Source: Liopterus haemorrhoidalis (Eukaryota > Arthropoda > Insecta > Coleoptera > Dytiscidae). From it: 64,000 bases of DNA. The notes under the pieces are model-generated. The model worked only from the letters and a program-made list of their open reading frames with translations, was not told where the DNA came from and did not search any database. The stretch is taken from NCBI GenBank assembly GCA_963971575.1, contig OZ020611.1, positions 201,362,419 through 201,426,418 on the forward strand, read 5' to 3'. Numbering within the stretch: the first letter of the stretch is position 1; each line of letters begins with the position of its first letter. Shown here one piece after another: positions 34,475-47,030 of this stretch. The position numbers and the translations under genes were made by a program.

Positions 34475-34745
34475 TCTATTTATTTTCTTCTCTTTCGAGG
34501 GAACGTTGCCACAGTTTTCCATTTATTTCTGTTTTGTGTCCTGCTTCTTGCTTCATTCCAGGGGATTTATCTTCTCTCTACCGCTTTTCTAATTTCGTCA
34601 CTCCATTATTTCTCTTCATCCGCGTTTTCTTTTAGATACCCTAGTTTCGTATAACTTTTTCGTATCTGTACCTTCATCCATCCTTTGGATATGACCGTAC
34701 CATCTCAATTGACCGTCTTCTATCAATTTTTCTGGTTTTGTTCTT
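34475..34745 (-). pseudogene. C-terminal end of a LINE reverse transcriptase (decayed)
   Basis: The minus strand reads DGQLRWYGHIQRM and then, across stops, ..SKRKRG..WSDEIRKAVERR..PWNEARSRTQNRNKWK. This is the familiar end of CR1/RTE-type ORF2 (L.W.GHV.RM ... RGRP...W...I ... A.DR..W). It may belong to the same family as the RT fragment in the perlecan intron. Confidence 0.6.
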
Positions 34746-34921
34746 GACATTTTTTAACAATTTTTACTTATTATAATTATCAAACAATAAATCAAAGAAA
34801 CAAAAATATTACGTTGAAAATACAAAAAAAAGCAGAGTAAATACTAATGGAAAAGCAAAATTTATCAATTTAAATTAGTAATTAACGTGAAAGATTAAAC
34901 TTTTATTTAAAGTCCATCTAA

Positions 34922-36076
34922 AGGCGCCTACAGACTGTGCGACAAGTGATGGCCAATGTTTATATAGTCTAGCTCCGTGTGTCGTATGTATGGACAACAC
35001 TTCACAAGTCACAACCAACGCTACGTTGGGTTTAGCGTTGGCCGACGTTCGCTTCAGTGGCGATAGTCTCATCACACGCCAAAGGGAGTTTGACCAACGT
35101 TGGTGCAGGCTTGCATATATATATATATATATATATATGAAACTACCATGAACACGACGCGCACACACCTGGCATCGCAACAGTCGAGAGTGTTGTACTA
35201 AAAAGGAAGGTTTATAGTCATTTGTATTTAATTATAATTAACTAATCCAAACGACCTCATACACCTTATCAATTCATATATAAACAATAGAAAATTCCTA
35301 GCTTCTGTAAACAATTGCACATCATCTATCAGAAAGTTAGTGGCAGGCGTTCCCCATGGTTCAATCCTCGGTCCCTTTCTTTTCTGCTTATATATAAATG
35401 ATCTCCCAACGCTCAAGAAATGTTCACTATTCCTTGTAAGCTGACAACACCGCTATTTTCGCACAGCCCTGGAGAATAGATACTATTATAAACAGGCTCC
35501 AGCAAGCTACAGAGAAAATTATGAAATATATGGAAACATGGACAATAAAAGCAAACGAATCCAAGACAGAAGCGATTCTTTTCTCTAAAAGAAGATCCAG
35601 ACTAATGGACAATATCACCATACAAGGAAGTAACATAGAATGGTCTCCCACAATTAAGTATCTAGGAATGAAACTTGACAAAAGACTGAATTTTACAGAA
35701 CATTGTAAACATAGATGCCAGCTAGCGACTGCTTGTATGGGCGCATTATTTCCATTAAGCCAACATTAATTTACGCATGTCCAGTCTGGAGCAACACGTC
35801 CAATGCAAACTACCAAAGGATGCAAATAACACAGAAAAGTTCTTCTCTAAGTGTTTAGTGAGTGAGTACCCAATGATCAAGACATAGGTAGCTATGAAAT
35901 CAGTGCACTACCGTTTAGAAAATATAAACACAGACTAACGAAACATGAAAGTAAAAAATGACACATAACCATGTGTGTATAAATCGTACACATACAAATA
36001 TCCGCCAATACTAAATCTTACGTCCAACGTTGGTACCAGAGTTATCCAACGTTAGACACATCGTCTGTAGGCGCCT
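34922..36076. mobile_element. PIF/Harbinger-type element with TAA duplication, invaded by a LINE
   Basis: Perfect inverted ends AGGCGCCTACAGAC and GTCTGTAGGCGCCT are flanked by TAA at 34919-34921 and 36077-36079. A 3-bp T(A/T)A duplication is the PIF/Harbinger rule. Inner arms repeat CCAACGTTGG motifs. The middle is occupied by a LINE RT fragment (about 35225-35960). An (AT)n run lies at about 35116-35138. Confidence 0.82.
35225..35960 (+). pseudogene. Jockey-like LINE reverse transcriptase fragment
   Basis: On + the fragment reads LVAGVPHGSILGPFLFCLYINDLP (the GVPQGS(V/I)LGP block), then ADNTAIFA (a damaged FADDTA) with a frameshift before it. Next come ETWTIKANESKTEAI and IKYLGMKLDKRLNF (the YLG..LD..L block). 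Downstream it reads LIYACPVWSNTS. The catalytic Asp pair is changed and several stops occur. It is nested inside the PIF-type element. Confidence 0.8.
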
Positions 36077-36079
36077 TAA

Positions 36080-37006
36080 AGGCATCTTCAAGTCGGAGGT
36101 GACAGAATCCATTGCTTCATATAAGCTCATTTTCTTCTTTAGAGCAACAAATATTTTATCTGCTTATAAAGAACTAGGTATTGATATCGAAATTTATATT
36201 GGTTTAACCAGTTCACACTTAAGGTTAATTAAAGTTAATTTTTAATAGATACATTGCAAATAGTGACGTTTATTTCTCAGTGTGAGTACTCTCTCGTTCA
36301 AAGAGTCAATTTTCTAGGGATTCGGTAAATATAAAATTACAAATTTTCTCCAAATAATTCTCAGGAAGGAATTTTCGGGAAGAAACCTCACTTTTAATTA
36401 TAACACTCTGCAAACGATAGACATGGACGGTGCAAGATGTCTGTGTCCATCAGAAATAGGATTATTATTGATTTGATTATAATTGTAGGTTCCATTTACT
36501 AATAGAGCTCCGGTAAAGTAACAGCCTACACTGTTCCGATTGGATCTAATATTTTCTAAAACTCTTATCCAGTGACCAGTTATGGAACAAGCAATAAAAA
36601 TACTTATTGTTTTGTGGACGTATGAGCAATTTATTTAATTGAAAAGTATGGCGCTTTGACGTTGTTGTTTGTCTTGTAACCACTACAGAGTTAAGTGACT
36701 CTTCCTGTTCTTTTTAACCTTTCATCTTAACATCTTCGGTTATTACAAATTACAAGAGGCATAAGAGTAATGTTGTAATTTAAAGGCGATTAAAAGTATC
36801 GTTTGCTGGAAAATAGAGTGTTAGCTTACTGAAGGTTACTTTTTAATAGATTTTTTGTTGAACATTAGAAAGGTTGGCTCGTCTTATGTCATTAACATTT
36901 GTTAAATAAAAATTGTAATAAAGTATTAATTATAAAGATACATATTAAAAAATATATTACGTTTTTCAACTTCGAAATTTACGTAGGACGATATAATTTT
37001 TATAAC
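36080..37006. other. Interval without recognised features
   Basis: AT-rich, no supported gene or element. Confidence 0.4.
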
Positions 37007-37014
37007 GAATTTAC

Positions 37015-38063
37015 CAGGGATGGGGAGTCGACAAAAAAATTACCGACTCCCGACTCTCGACTCCTGAGTCGGTATTTTTGAATACCGACTCCGACTCCCG
37101 ACTCCAACTCCCGACTCCTTTCATTCGTAAATCGTAGTCTATTACAAATGTTTAAGCGGGACTAAATGGAATTTTTATTTTCTTAATTTAACACGAGTTC
37201 ACTTTTTAACGATCGAAGTAGGCTTTTGTTAAACAAAATGATAAGAAGCTTCATTCAATCGTTAAAATTTAGTAGATTTCAATATCTAGTTCCGCTTAAA
37301 CCAAAGAAACAGATTATACTTACAGTTATAAAATGTCATTTTCATTTCATCTTGACGTTTTGTGTCATTTTTAATACAAATTTTCGAATATATTAGTTTA
37401 CATTTTTTTTTATTGTATTTTACTTATAGTATATTTCTCTGGCTTAAACGGAATTAGATTTTGACATTTTGTGACTTTTACCGATTAAGTGAGGCTTTTG
37501 ATCATTTTGTTTAGCAAAAGCCCGCTTCAAACCTAAGAAAAGAGCTCATGACTACTTGGCAAAATGAAAATTCCAGTCAGTTCCGTTTAAACGTTTGGAA
37601 TAGCCTATACTTTATTTATCATGTAATTTTTTCCTTTTGGCCTTTAGATTTTGGCTGCCAACATAAAACATGAAATAATCACGTAGCTCGTTACAACTTG
37701 AGAAAATAAAATTCCAATTTAGTTTCGCTTAAACATAATCAACAGAGTCTTAACGTATCAATCTGTTAATACGAGGAGTATTAATCAAATTTTAAACTGG
37801 AAAACATGAAGGAAATCGGGTAAAACCAATAATGAATATTATTAGTTTCATTTTCGTTCTTGAACAAGGAACAAAATGCCATTCCTGTTTCCGTGTTTTA
37901 AAAAATATGGTTATTTTGTTTTCGTTTTCGGTTTGTTCTCATCCTTGATAAAAATTTAATCAAGGAGTCGGGAGTCGATAACTTTTTCCGACTCCCGACT
38001 CCGACTCCGACTCCCTCAAAAAGCTTCGACTCCTCGACTCCCGACTCCGACTCCCCATCCCTG
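37015..38063. mobile_element. hAT element, 1,049 bp, GAGTCG-rich ends, perfect duplication
   Basis: Ends CAGGGATGGGGAGTCG and CGACTCCCCATCCCTG are perfect 16-bp inverted repeats. GAATTTAC flanks at 37007-37014 and 38064-38071. Subterminal arrays of GACTCC repeats lie at both ends. Two family M copies (about 37139-37322 and 37430-37612) form much of the interior. It is a sibling of the 50-kb element. Confidence 0.93.
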
Positions 38064-38128
38064 GAATTTACACCTAGTTATATACACCTATTTTTATTTT
38101 ATTAAGACAGCGTTCTAACATCTTGTAG

Positions 38129-38460
38129 GGTTTCGTGGAAATTCAAGAAACCCTTATACCGTCACTAATGTGTCTGAATAGTAGAAATTGTAGCCAAATG
38201 GTAGGACCTAGAGAGCAGAAATTTAGCATGCTTATGAACTTTTGTAGACTTTGAAAAATCGTACTAATAGAAAAATAAATATTAATATAATAATAAAGTA
38301 ATATTAATAATAATAAAGCCCTTGAGGCATAAATAGAATGGCAAAATTGGATTACTAAAAAAAGTGAATAATGTACATTGATGTGAACCGAAAGTACCAG
38401 CGGCTTGTTTCAGTTGTAGCATTATATTGCAAAAAATATTTATTAAATTTCTTTAGGGGT
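38129..38460 (+). repeat. Family R copy d (truncated, old)
   Basis: AGGGTTTCGTGGAAATTCAAG, ACCCTTATACCGTCA and GTAGCCAAATGG mark the 5' end. The GTCT array is lost and the copy fades after the GTGAACCGAAAGTACC block. Confidence 0.7.
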
Positions 38461-38689
38461 AGAACAAACAACATAATTAATAACACCACATTATCCACGT
38501 GATATAGTAACAATTTTGTTAAATTTATGTTAATTATAATAGAATATAAAAGTTAAAATAGTTTTGTATTTTTTGACGTTTTAACATTCAACGCACAATC
38601 AACAACCTCGTAACCATAGCAACCCTCATTCCTTCGCATTACCAAAAGTGGGCACATTAGTCGACCAAAAGATTAAAAAAAAAAAGAAA

Positions 38690-38804
38690 GTCGACCAGAA
38701 TTTTATTTGTTCTGCCGCCCCTATTTGCCAATATTTTCCGACCCTAAGGACTGCCGCCGGGGTTCTGTGCACCCCTACCACCCCCGCTTGTCGTGGCCCT
38801 GTTT
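38690..38804. repeat. Isolated hAT-like end
   Basis: Ends CGCTTGTCGTGGCCCTG, whose complement begins CAGGGCCACGACAAGCGG, in a GC-rich patch. No partner end or duplication was found. Confidence 0.3.
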
Positions 38805-38954
38805 ATTGACACAATATATTTTCATTAGAAACTATGAAAAAACTGAAAAAACTATGAAAAAAAAATCTATGAGGTAATACTAAAATACTTAAGTACTTAT
38901 AAGTATTACATAGCTCGCCAGTATAAAAACGGCGCCGCTCAGTCGTTCGTTGCG

Positions 38955-39125
38955 ATGGCTCCCCTTAATCGTGGCGCCCCGATGGGATGTATCCTTTGCA
39001 TTCATTGTGGAGCCGGCAGTGCCCGTACTTTGTACGGATTTTGTTATGTTCATTTTTGCTGTAACACACTTCTCGGGGTTCGCCTTGTTTGTGTTCCCAT
39101 GGTAAATATGTATATAAATAAATAA
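38955..39125 (+). CDS. Short Cys-rich ORF (56 codons) behind a TATA-like box
   Basis: ATG at 38955 opens MAPLNRGAPMGCILCIHCG and continues, rich in Cys (CCNTLLGVRLVC), to TAA. TATAAAAA at 38922 and a TCAGT at 38939 lie upstream, but only about 19 bp apart, which is short for a core promoter. The patch is GC-richer than its surroundings and continues into a repeat-like stretch near 39170-39260. It may be a piece of an LTR or SINE rather than a gene. Confidence 0.2.
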   Translation: MAPLNRGAPMGCILCIHCGAGSARTLYGFCYVHFCCNTLLGVRLVCVPMVNMYINK

Positions 39126-39840
39126 ATAAGAGAGATATTAAGTAAACGCCTATAAAGCATATGTTCGAATTGTGGTTCTACTGCACCATTGTACCAAATT
39201 TCGTTAAAATAAGTCGAGTCGTTTTTGTGTGAATCTCGGACAAACAGAGAGACCCCAATTGATTTTTTTGCGGAGATCATTTTATAATCACCTGGAACGT
39301 GAAGAAATAAAATGTGTGGCCGAAAAAAAAACAGATGTAACCTCCAATTTTATTAATATTGATTCTCTATAGCTCGATATTCGAAATTACACTTCGCCAA
39401 CCAAGTGTGATCTTGTTAATACCAGTTTGGTACCTTCCTTTGTTCAGCACGTCCTATGGACCTTAAAGCCTATTTCCCCAAAATAATATTTAGGTGCATA
39501 TTTCAATAAAAATAAGAGACAAGTTGTTTTAAAAATTTGATTCCCTAGCTTACAAATACAAAAATATATTTAATATATAATTAAATTAAATTGAATAAAC
39601 AATGAAAATTATTTATTAACCACAATATGGTTAAATTAAGAATAAAAAATCAGCTGTGGCCACCACAGGACGGACCGTCATCACAAAGTACTTGTTTAAT
39701 TTATACTGCTTTATCAAAAAATGTCTCAAATAAAAGTTGTTAATTGTTAATTTTATAGCAACTATTGTTAAATAAATTTTTTCGAAAATTTTTTTCTTTC
39801 GCAAACATCTTAAAACCGACAGGAGTAAACTCCCATTCGG

Positions 39841-40991
39841 GTCTATTCTCTAAGCATGATGTTAGCGCCAGAAACTGACGTTAATTTTTTTAACACAATT
39901 TTTAACGTAAATGCTATTCGCTAAGCATATAAGTGTTAAAATTATAGCGCAGCAGCGTTAAAATAGCCAGTTAACTTTCTACAATAAGCGCCTACTAAAA
40001 CGGTGGCTTTAAAAGTTAACGCTGGTGTTTAGTTTGCAAAAATGGCTGATCCTAATTAAGTAAATGTCACGTTATTTAAAAAAAAATTAATAAAACACAA
40101 AACGGTAGGAATATTAATTATTATAAGACAAAATTCAAACTTTCTATTACTTTTTAAAGTGAATTCTATACAGTAGAACTAAGAATGGCGCTTCGTAATT
40201 TTTGTGTTACAAGTAACCCAGACGCAAGTTCAAGTAATGGTATAGAAAGGAAGTAAACGGAGTATTGAAGAGCAGTTTTTGGTTTTTGTTGAGACACAGA
40301 ACTTAAAATTATAATCATCTGAAAGCTACAAAAATCACTTATGCCTCTGCCGTGTTTCACAATATCGCAGTACATTTTAATGGTGTATTATTTGAAGAAA
40401 CAATTGATGAGAATGATAATGAAGATCACAGCAATGTTATTCCAGGGTAGAAATAGCGTAATAAATCAATTAATTATTTAATAATTAATATCACCGAAAA
40501 CCTTTTTAAAAATAGAATGAACACAGAATTCACATTTTATTCCAAAATTAGATAAACTGTTATAATACAATGTAGTATATAAATTAACTAAATAAAAGTT
40601 GAATAAAGTTATATTTTTATTTAATACACTGTGGAAACCAGATATAATGAGTATCACAGGACCAAACATTTCTGTTCCATTTTTAAAATAAATTTCCCTA
40701 CTGAATATTTAATTCAACACCGAAATATTAGGTTAAGATTCTCTTGGCATTTATACTATTGTCAAAAATTGTCAAATTCTTGTTAAATTCAACGTAGCTG
40801 CGCATGCGCGTGCAGTAAATATTGTCTCTCTACGAGGTGAGTTAGCACCTCGCGTTAACAAATATTGTATTAACGCTTACCTTAACAAATGCTCTTACAG
40901 AATAGCATTTTTGGGTAAAGGCGTTAGACATGGTGTTAAAATAAAAATATTAACCTGACGCTAATTTTAACGCATTTCTTACAGAATACAC
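39841..40991. mobile_element. TIR element of about 1.15 kb, possibly PIF/Harbinger-like
   Basis: Starts GTCTATTCTCTAAGCATGAT and ends TTCTTACAGAATACAC. The complement of the end begins GTGTATTCTGTAAGAAATG, and both ends continue to a GTTAGCG-type block. TCG occurs next to each end, but with a one-base offset on the left. No transposase is visible. Confidence 0.5.
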
Positions 40992-41525
40992 TCGATTTCC
41001 AGTTAACCGTTTTAAACCAGAAGTTGATCAACTCGTGCCATTGATGTCAAAAGCTTAAATACGAAGTTTCATAAAAGTCCTTTTAGCCAAATTGGCTCTG
41101 CCGTGTACACGGACCGCCAGACAGATCGACAGACATCATGCTAAAAATAGTCAAAACGTTATGTAGGAACCTCAATTCCTGGAGATCTATCGAAATCTCG
41201 AAATGTCAAAATCGGTACGATTACAATACCTGCTTTATATATGTTGGCGGTCGGTAAAAAGAAATTGTCTGAGAAGTGTCTGACTTCTGTTGCTAGCTAT
41301 ACGGAATCTCGAATGATACTGACTCTTTGCTAAAGAATTTTAATAGTATATACCGATTATGTTTAAGATTTAGGCACGTATTTACTAATTACTTCTGTTT
41401 TTTTCACATAATAAGTAAAAATGAATTCAAATATTTTAATCCGATCATAAAATGTGACTTCATTTCTTAAGTTCACGTTTTTCCTTAAAAACATAAATTA
41501 AAACATTCCAACAAAAAATCTAATA

Positions 41526-42500
41526 CTGACGGCTCCAAAATCGACAACCAAGTAGGATCTGCAGTGATAAACGGGGAAAAATGCCTCAAATACCATCTAC
41601 CGGAAGCAGTCTCCACATACACAGCAGAAATATTTAGCATATACAAGGCCATTGAAGAAATTGAAAATAACGACACCGAACAAAAAAAATATATTATATG
41701 TACTGACTCGCTGAGCTCTATCCAGAGCATCTGTCAACCATCCTTCAAAACAAAAACCACCACCTATATCCAAGAGAAAGTTCAACAACTATATAACAAT
41801 AATTACAAAATTATTTTTATGTGGATCCCCTCACACTGTGGAATAAACGGGAATGAAATGGCCGACACAGCAGCTAAAGAGGCAATAGAAACTCCAGAAA
41901 CAAGTATTCCTATACCCAAAACTGACTTCGTAAAATTCATACGAAGAAAAATCCAAGAAGTCTGGCACACATACTGGGAAAACACCAACACAAAATTAAG
42001 TCTAATTAAGGACGACGTAACCAAATGGCCAACAAGAGAAGATAGAAGAGAACAGGTAGTACTGACACGTATCAGAATAGGACACACCGCCTTCACACAC
42101 AAGCACATCATACAGAAAACACCAGCAGACATCTGTGACACATGCAATACTCCAATAACTGTCCATCACGTAATAACCGAATGCACAAAATATAGCCACT
42201 ACAGACAACTACATAAAATACCCAATAACTTACAACAAGCACTCTCACCCACTGATACCACAGAAACAAACATCATAAACTACCTAAAAGATATAAATAT
42301 ATTTAAGTTGATATAAACAGATTTGTAATTTCCACCAAAATTTTTGTAATGTATTAGCATTGTTACTATGTATTAGAAATATTACTAAACACTATTATTA
42401 TACACTACTGTAAACTAACCACCTTGTATATAAACTAATGTACCGAGTGCTAATAGCCTAGTAGCTGAAGCACCCAAAAAACTTTAAATAAAAAAAAAAA
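41526..42500 (+). mobile_element. 5'-truncated Jockey-like LINE with a 13-bp duplication
   Basis: AAAAAATCTAATA (41513-41525) recurs after the poly(A) tail (42501-42513; the A-run makes the boundary ambiguous). The copy begins at the RNase H domain and includes the 3' UTR (GTACCGAGTGCTAATAGCC..) and a tail. Short 5'-truncated copies are normal products of target-primed reverse transcription. Confidence 0.9.
41528..42316 (+). pseudogene. LINE ORF2 C-terminus: RNase H domain and Cys/His knuckle
   Basis: The frame is open but lacks its 5' part, so it cannot stand as a gene. It starts at the first catalytic Asp (TDGSK). It continues with AEIFSIYKAIE (Glu), CTDSLSSI (Asp) and WIPSHCGINGNEMADTAAKE (His..Asp), a complete RNase H set. 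A Lys/Trp-rich linker follows, then CDTCNTPITVHHVITEC, the CX2C-H-C knuckle. There are no internal stops over about 263 codons, so the insertion is young. Confidence 0.88.
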
Positions 42501-42514
42501 AAAAAATCTAATAA

Positions 42515-43970
42515 ATTATACTGATTTACTATGTTTAACACGTGACACATGACAATTCTCTATAGCTCGATATTTGAAATGACATTGGGTCAACCATTAT
42601 TCATAATTTTTCTTAGTTATTTATTCACGAAAGTTTGCAGTGATTTCGTAAAATTTTCGTTGCAATGGGACTTTTGCGCTAGCCTGTATTTATTTAAAAG
42701 ATAATGCAGTGACAGTGAAATGTAGAAACAATTCAGAGCCGTGCATCATTAGACCCACAAAATTTAAATCGTTATATCTGATCTTATTAGTCTTATTTAA
42801 CATACCAAAGAAATAGGGACATGGAATGAACACCTGGCTCATTTAAAACTTCGAAACTCGAGACATTGTATCAATACATCGATCAAAACTATCTTGTTAC
42901 ACGTTTTAAAAGCATATTCGTTAGAGTTTAGAAGCGTTTACTGAAAAATAAAGTCCCAGATATATCAGGTGTTAGATTACAATCAATGTTTATTTGATAA
43001 TAATTTAAATATAGTATGTAATTTGCGAACATGAAAGTGTGTCAGGCACGTATTTCAAACATTGGTCGGTATCAGAAAATAACCACAAAACAATAAACCA
43101 AACTGCTCGTATGACAGTTACACAAGTTGAACATTATATCACGTTCCGATTATAAAATTGTGATTTGCCACATCGCTGAGCTCATTTATTCTAGTTATAC
43201 GGTTTATTTATGCCATATAAAGACAGGACACGTGATGACGATAAGAGTGGACTGAATTGTAAAGATGAATGGGAATTGAGGTGCATACAAGATGTATCAT
43301 ACCACTCGTCCACCCCTTTTTTTTTGTCGAAAATGCGATGTGAGAGTAAGTTAATTACAAATATGGCACTTTCAAGTCGTCCTTTTGTGTGGTTGTTTAA
43401 GTCGTACTTTCAAGTTGTACTTTCAAGTGAAATATTTTAATTAGTTGCTTTTTTTTTTTAAATTTTTTACCGAGCTAATGATAGCTCAAGAGTAAGGTTG
43501 CGAAAGTGTTTAAATCAAAATGAAAGGCACTCTGAACACTTGTAAATAAAAATATTTTTCTTTCAAGTCATTTTAGAGAATAGAAGTTTTCGTAAACCGT
43601 TAAAAATATGTTTAAGTACAAGTTGTTTCCTTTAAAAACAAGTTACCATTTAAAAAATCGAAGTTGAGCTTGATGTCCTGTACTTCCGGTTTGTTCTAGA
43701 AAATTTCAGTGCTACCATTTGATTCTTTGGGTAATCAAATAATAGGCTATTCCAAACGTTTAAGCGTAACTAGATCTTTTATCGATTGATTCGAGCTTTT
43801 GGCCATTTTGTTTAAGCTTTGTGAGTCATACTTACGATAAACATTATTAGGTTAAAGTGAATATCATTATAAAATGTAATTTTCATTACATTTTGTTGTT
43901 TTATGTCATTCTTAATACAAATGTATAATTTCTTAAGTTTTTACCTTTTCCAAAAATTTAAAAATGTATT
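42515..43970. other. Interval with only a family M remnant
   Basis: Family M sequence occurs at about 43742-43830 (AGGCTATTCCAAACGTTTAA). Nothing else is supported. Confidence 0.4.
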
Positions 43971-43978
43971 ATAAATAT

Positions 43979-45806
43979 CAGCAGTCGGCAACCATTGGAT
44001 CACGACATGAAATGAAATGAATGAATGATTTTGAAAAATGGGTCGTGGAAAAACATATTCCCTTGGAAAAAAAATGCGAACGGATGTTGCTTGTAAATTC
44101 AGAGATCTATTCAAAACATTGTTTTTTATTAAATTTTAATGAGGTACTATAATTGTCAATTTCATATGTTCTGTACAGAATTTACTTGGGATTTAAAATT
44201 TAATTCTATAGTAAAAGTTTGTTCTTTATAATACTGAGCATTAATCACATAAATTTAACGACTAACGTTAGAAAAAAAAAAACATTGAGAAAAAAACCTA
44301 GAGAGTTGAAATTTGGCATGCTTATACAACTCTTTGACCCGCACATAGGAAAAATACTAAAACATCTAAAAAACATACCCCCCTAAAAATATAAACAAAT
44401 ATGTGCTCATCGAAAACAAAAATATTTTTTTTAAATTATGAGTAGGGTATCAAATGAAAGCCCTTAGTACGTGGATTAACGATCAAATTTTTATTTTTGA
44501 AAAATAAATTATTTTGATGCGATTTTTGCCAAAATTATGCAAAAAAAGTTTTGTCCCACACCCTGTAGCCAGGTAAACAGCAGATGGTTTAAACTAAAAA
44601 TCTAAAAAAATTCTAAGTAATGTATATTGGTGTGAACCGAAATAGTACAACAGGAATTTTTGATCAGATTATGTTTTCGGAAAATAACGCTTTTTTTGTG
44701 GTTTTTGGTTCACAAAGTACAAAAGTTATACCAATGTAAGACACTCACATGCAAGGCGTACGATGGCGTTATTGGTTAGAGCACTGGTGTCGTAAGCTAA
44801 AACTCGCTGGTAAACGAAGGGTTTCGAGTTCGAGTACTGAGTGAATTTTATTTTTTCTGTTTTTTTTTTGCATTTTTATTATGTTGAAATTATTTTGTCA
44901 AAATTCTAGTTATATTTTGACAAATGTTGTATTTAATTTTTAAGAGCGTAAATTTAATAATTATCTTATTATATGATTAACAGACGATAAATTATTTTAA
45001 AAATATCGTTCATTTTGCCGTGATTACTACAAAGTAAAATTTGTCCTACACACTCAGCATACCGCCTTCACTTATTATATACCTGCGAAACCCTGAAATG
45101 TGTGAATATTCACACTTCACATCAATTTTTTGTAAGTGTAGTAAGGTTAATATAACTTATACAATATTTTATAACATGTATCGAATTTAGTGTAATTTTT
45201 AATATTTTTTAAATTTTTTTAATTTTATTATTTGAATTATTTGATGATATCATAAATTTCATCTTGAGATAAATTCTTAGCCCATTTTTTAGCATGTTTT
45301 ATTAAAATATTCGTGTATGCACTATTAATGTTGTTATTTTTAAAATATTTGTCTAATTTAATATTTATTGTTGTTAAAAAATATTAGAAGCATCAGTGAC
45401 TAATTTTTTTTTTAATTCTTGGTGATATGGCTTGCTCTTTATGTCTAGTGTTATATGTGTGTTTTATTTTGTAGTGTGTACTTATTTTATTTATTTTTTT
45501 AAATATATTTATTTAAAAAAAAAGTACAGACTACATAAAATACTTTATTTTTGAGAGTATTTTATGAAATTAAAAAGAGCTGTTTCAGAAAATAATTTAT
45601 AAGACGGAAATTGTTTATGGTTGAGGAGGGTTCAATTAGGTATAATTTCCAGGACAAGGATTCGTAGTTGCCTTACCGTCTTTCGTGTCTTTAAAAACTC
45701 AATATTCGTTTACTTTAAAGGTTTTGCATATGAGCTTGACCATGTGTCGCGTGTTTTTTCAGCTATATTTTATGGATCGCGAGGTGAAAAAGGTTGCCGA
45801 CCGCTG
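43979..45806. mobile_element. hAT element (CAGC(A/G)GTCGGCAACC ends), invaded by family R
   Basis: CAGCAGTCGGCAACC at the left and GGTTGCCGACCGCTG at the right are inverted with one mismatch in 15. The flanks ATAAATAT and ATATATAG agree at 6 of 8 bases. Family R copy f (44301-45131) is inside. A short open minus-strand stretch near 45240-45370 (KHAKKWAKNLSQDEIYDIIK) may be a remnant of its protein. Confidence 0.7.
44301..45131 (+). repeat. Family R copy f (5' truncated) with tRNA-like cassette
   Basis: Starts at CTAGAGAGTTGAAATTTGGC, so the 5' tip and GTCT array are missing. It ends with GTGTGAATATTCACAC. The cassette at about 44755-44845 has a tRNA-like D-arm (TGGTTAGAGCAC), an anticodon-like loop (GTCGTAA) and a box-B-like GAGTTCGAGTAC. 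It is almost the same as that of copy b. Confidence 0.85.
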
Positions 45807-46684
45807 ATATATAGCTTGTTTCTTCGGTATAAATAGATACAAATTTTAAAACTAGTAGTTTTTATTGGTTATGAGTCTTTTGATAATTTTGTTTAGCAAA
45901 AGCCCTCTTCAATAATTAAAAAGTAAGCTCGTGACAAATTTCAAAAATAAAAATTCCATTTAGTTCTGCTTAAACGTTTGGAATAACCTATATTTAATTT
46001 TTATAATAAATGTCACTTAATAATAAATGCATGAAACATGACATAACCTAATCAATCTCTGTTTTCGTTACAACTTAAAAATGCGAAACTGCCGTTTGGT
46101 TCCGCTTGAACCCAAGAAATGACGTATAGTCCGTTTAAACGTTAGAATACAGCACAGGGGAAATGGAGTAGTTGTTTTTCTTCATACTTGCTAAGGAGTT
46201 CTCCCAATGACTGACCTTTTGGCAACGTTGCCGGTTGTAAAACGCGCTGATCAGTGAAGATACTGTATTCTACAAATGTTTGTTCACATTTGTACGGAGT
46301 TATCTGATTTTGTTTGCTGAAGTTGTACGAGTCTCCGATAATTTTTCTGTTAGTTTCAAGGAATTAACAACAAAAGAACATAACAATTGACATTTTTACA
46401 ACATTTGGCTACACCGCACCCATTTTCTATAAGAGCAATACTAGGTATGTTCGATTTGCACCTTCCGTTATACTGCTAAACGCTAGCAGTAAAACGCTGC
46501 AGTTAGCAGTTTACTACTAAAAACTGGTAACATACAGCGAGTTTAATTTTCTGTTCGATTTGTTTATACGTAAAGAATAAGAAGTACGTCTGACGTAAAT
46601 GTTAAATGTCAGACAGATGTCAGATAACTTTCCAGGTTAAGAATCTTTTTACGATTTGGTTCGGAGATTATCTTGTGTGTCGAA

Positions 46685-46996
46685 TAGGGTGATCAGACGT
46701 ACTCTTTTTAAGAGTATTATACTCTTTTTTGAGTAATATTTTCTATACTCTTACTTTTTATAAAAAAAAACCTGAATATACTCTTTTTTGATGGTCACTT
46801 GTTTTTATTACGTCTAGTTTAGAAGTGAGGACCTTTTTTTCTCATCACTTCTATTTCGGGAGTGAAGACCTTTTTTTTTGCTCGTCATTAGTATTTTTGA
46901 ATGAGGACCTCTGTTTTTTGTTCATTATTTGAATTTTTGGAGTGTAACCTTTTTTTTTTAGTATACTCTTTCTGTGAAAAAAATCTGGTCAGCCTA
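46685..46996. mobile_element. hAT MITE (TAGGGTGATCAGA ends) with a diverged minisatellite
   Basis: Ends TAGGGTGATCAGA and TCTGGTCAGCCTA. Flanks GTGTCGAA (46677-46684) and GTGTAGAA (46997-47004) match at 7 of 8. The interior has ACTCTTTT runs and diverged units (CTATTTCGGGAGTGAAGACC). Confidence 0.82.
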
Positions 46997-47030
46997 GTGT
47001 AGAAAGGGTGAAAAATATTAGATATATTTA

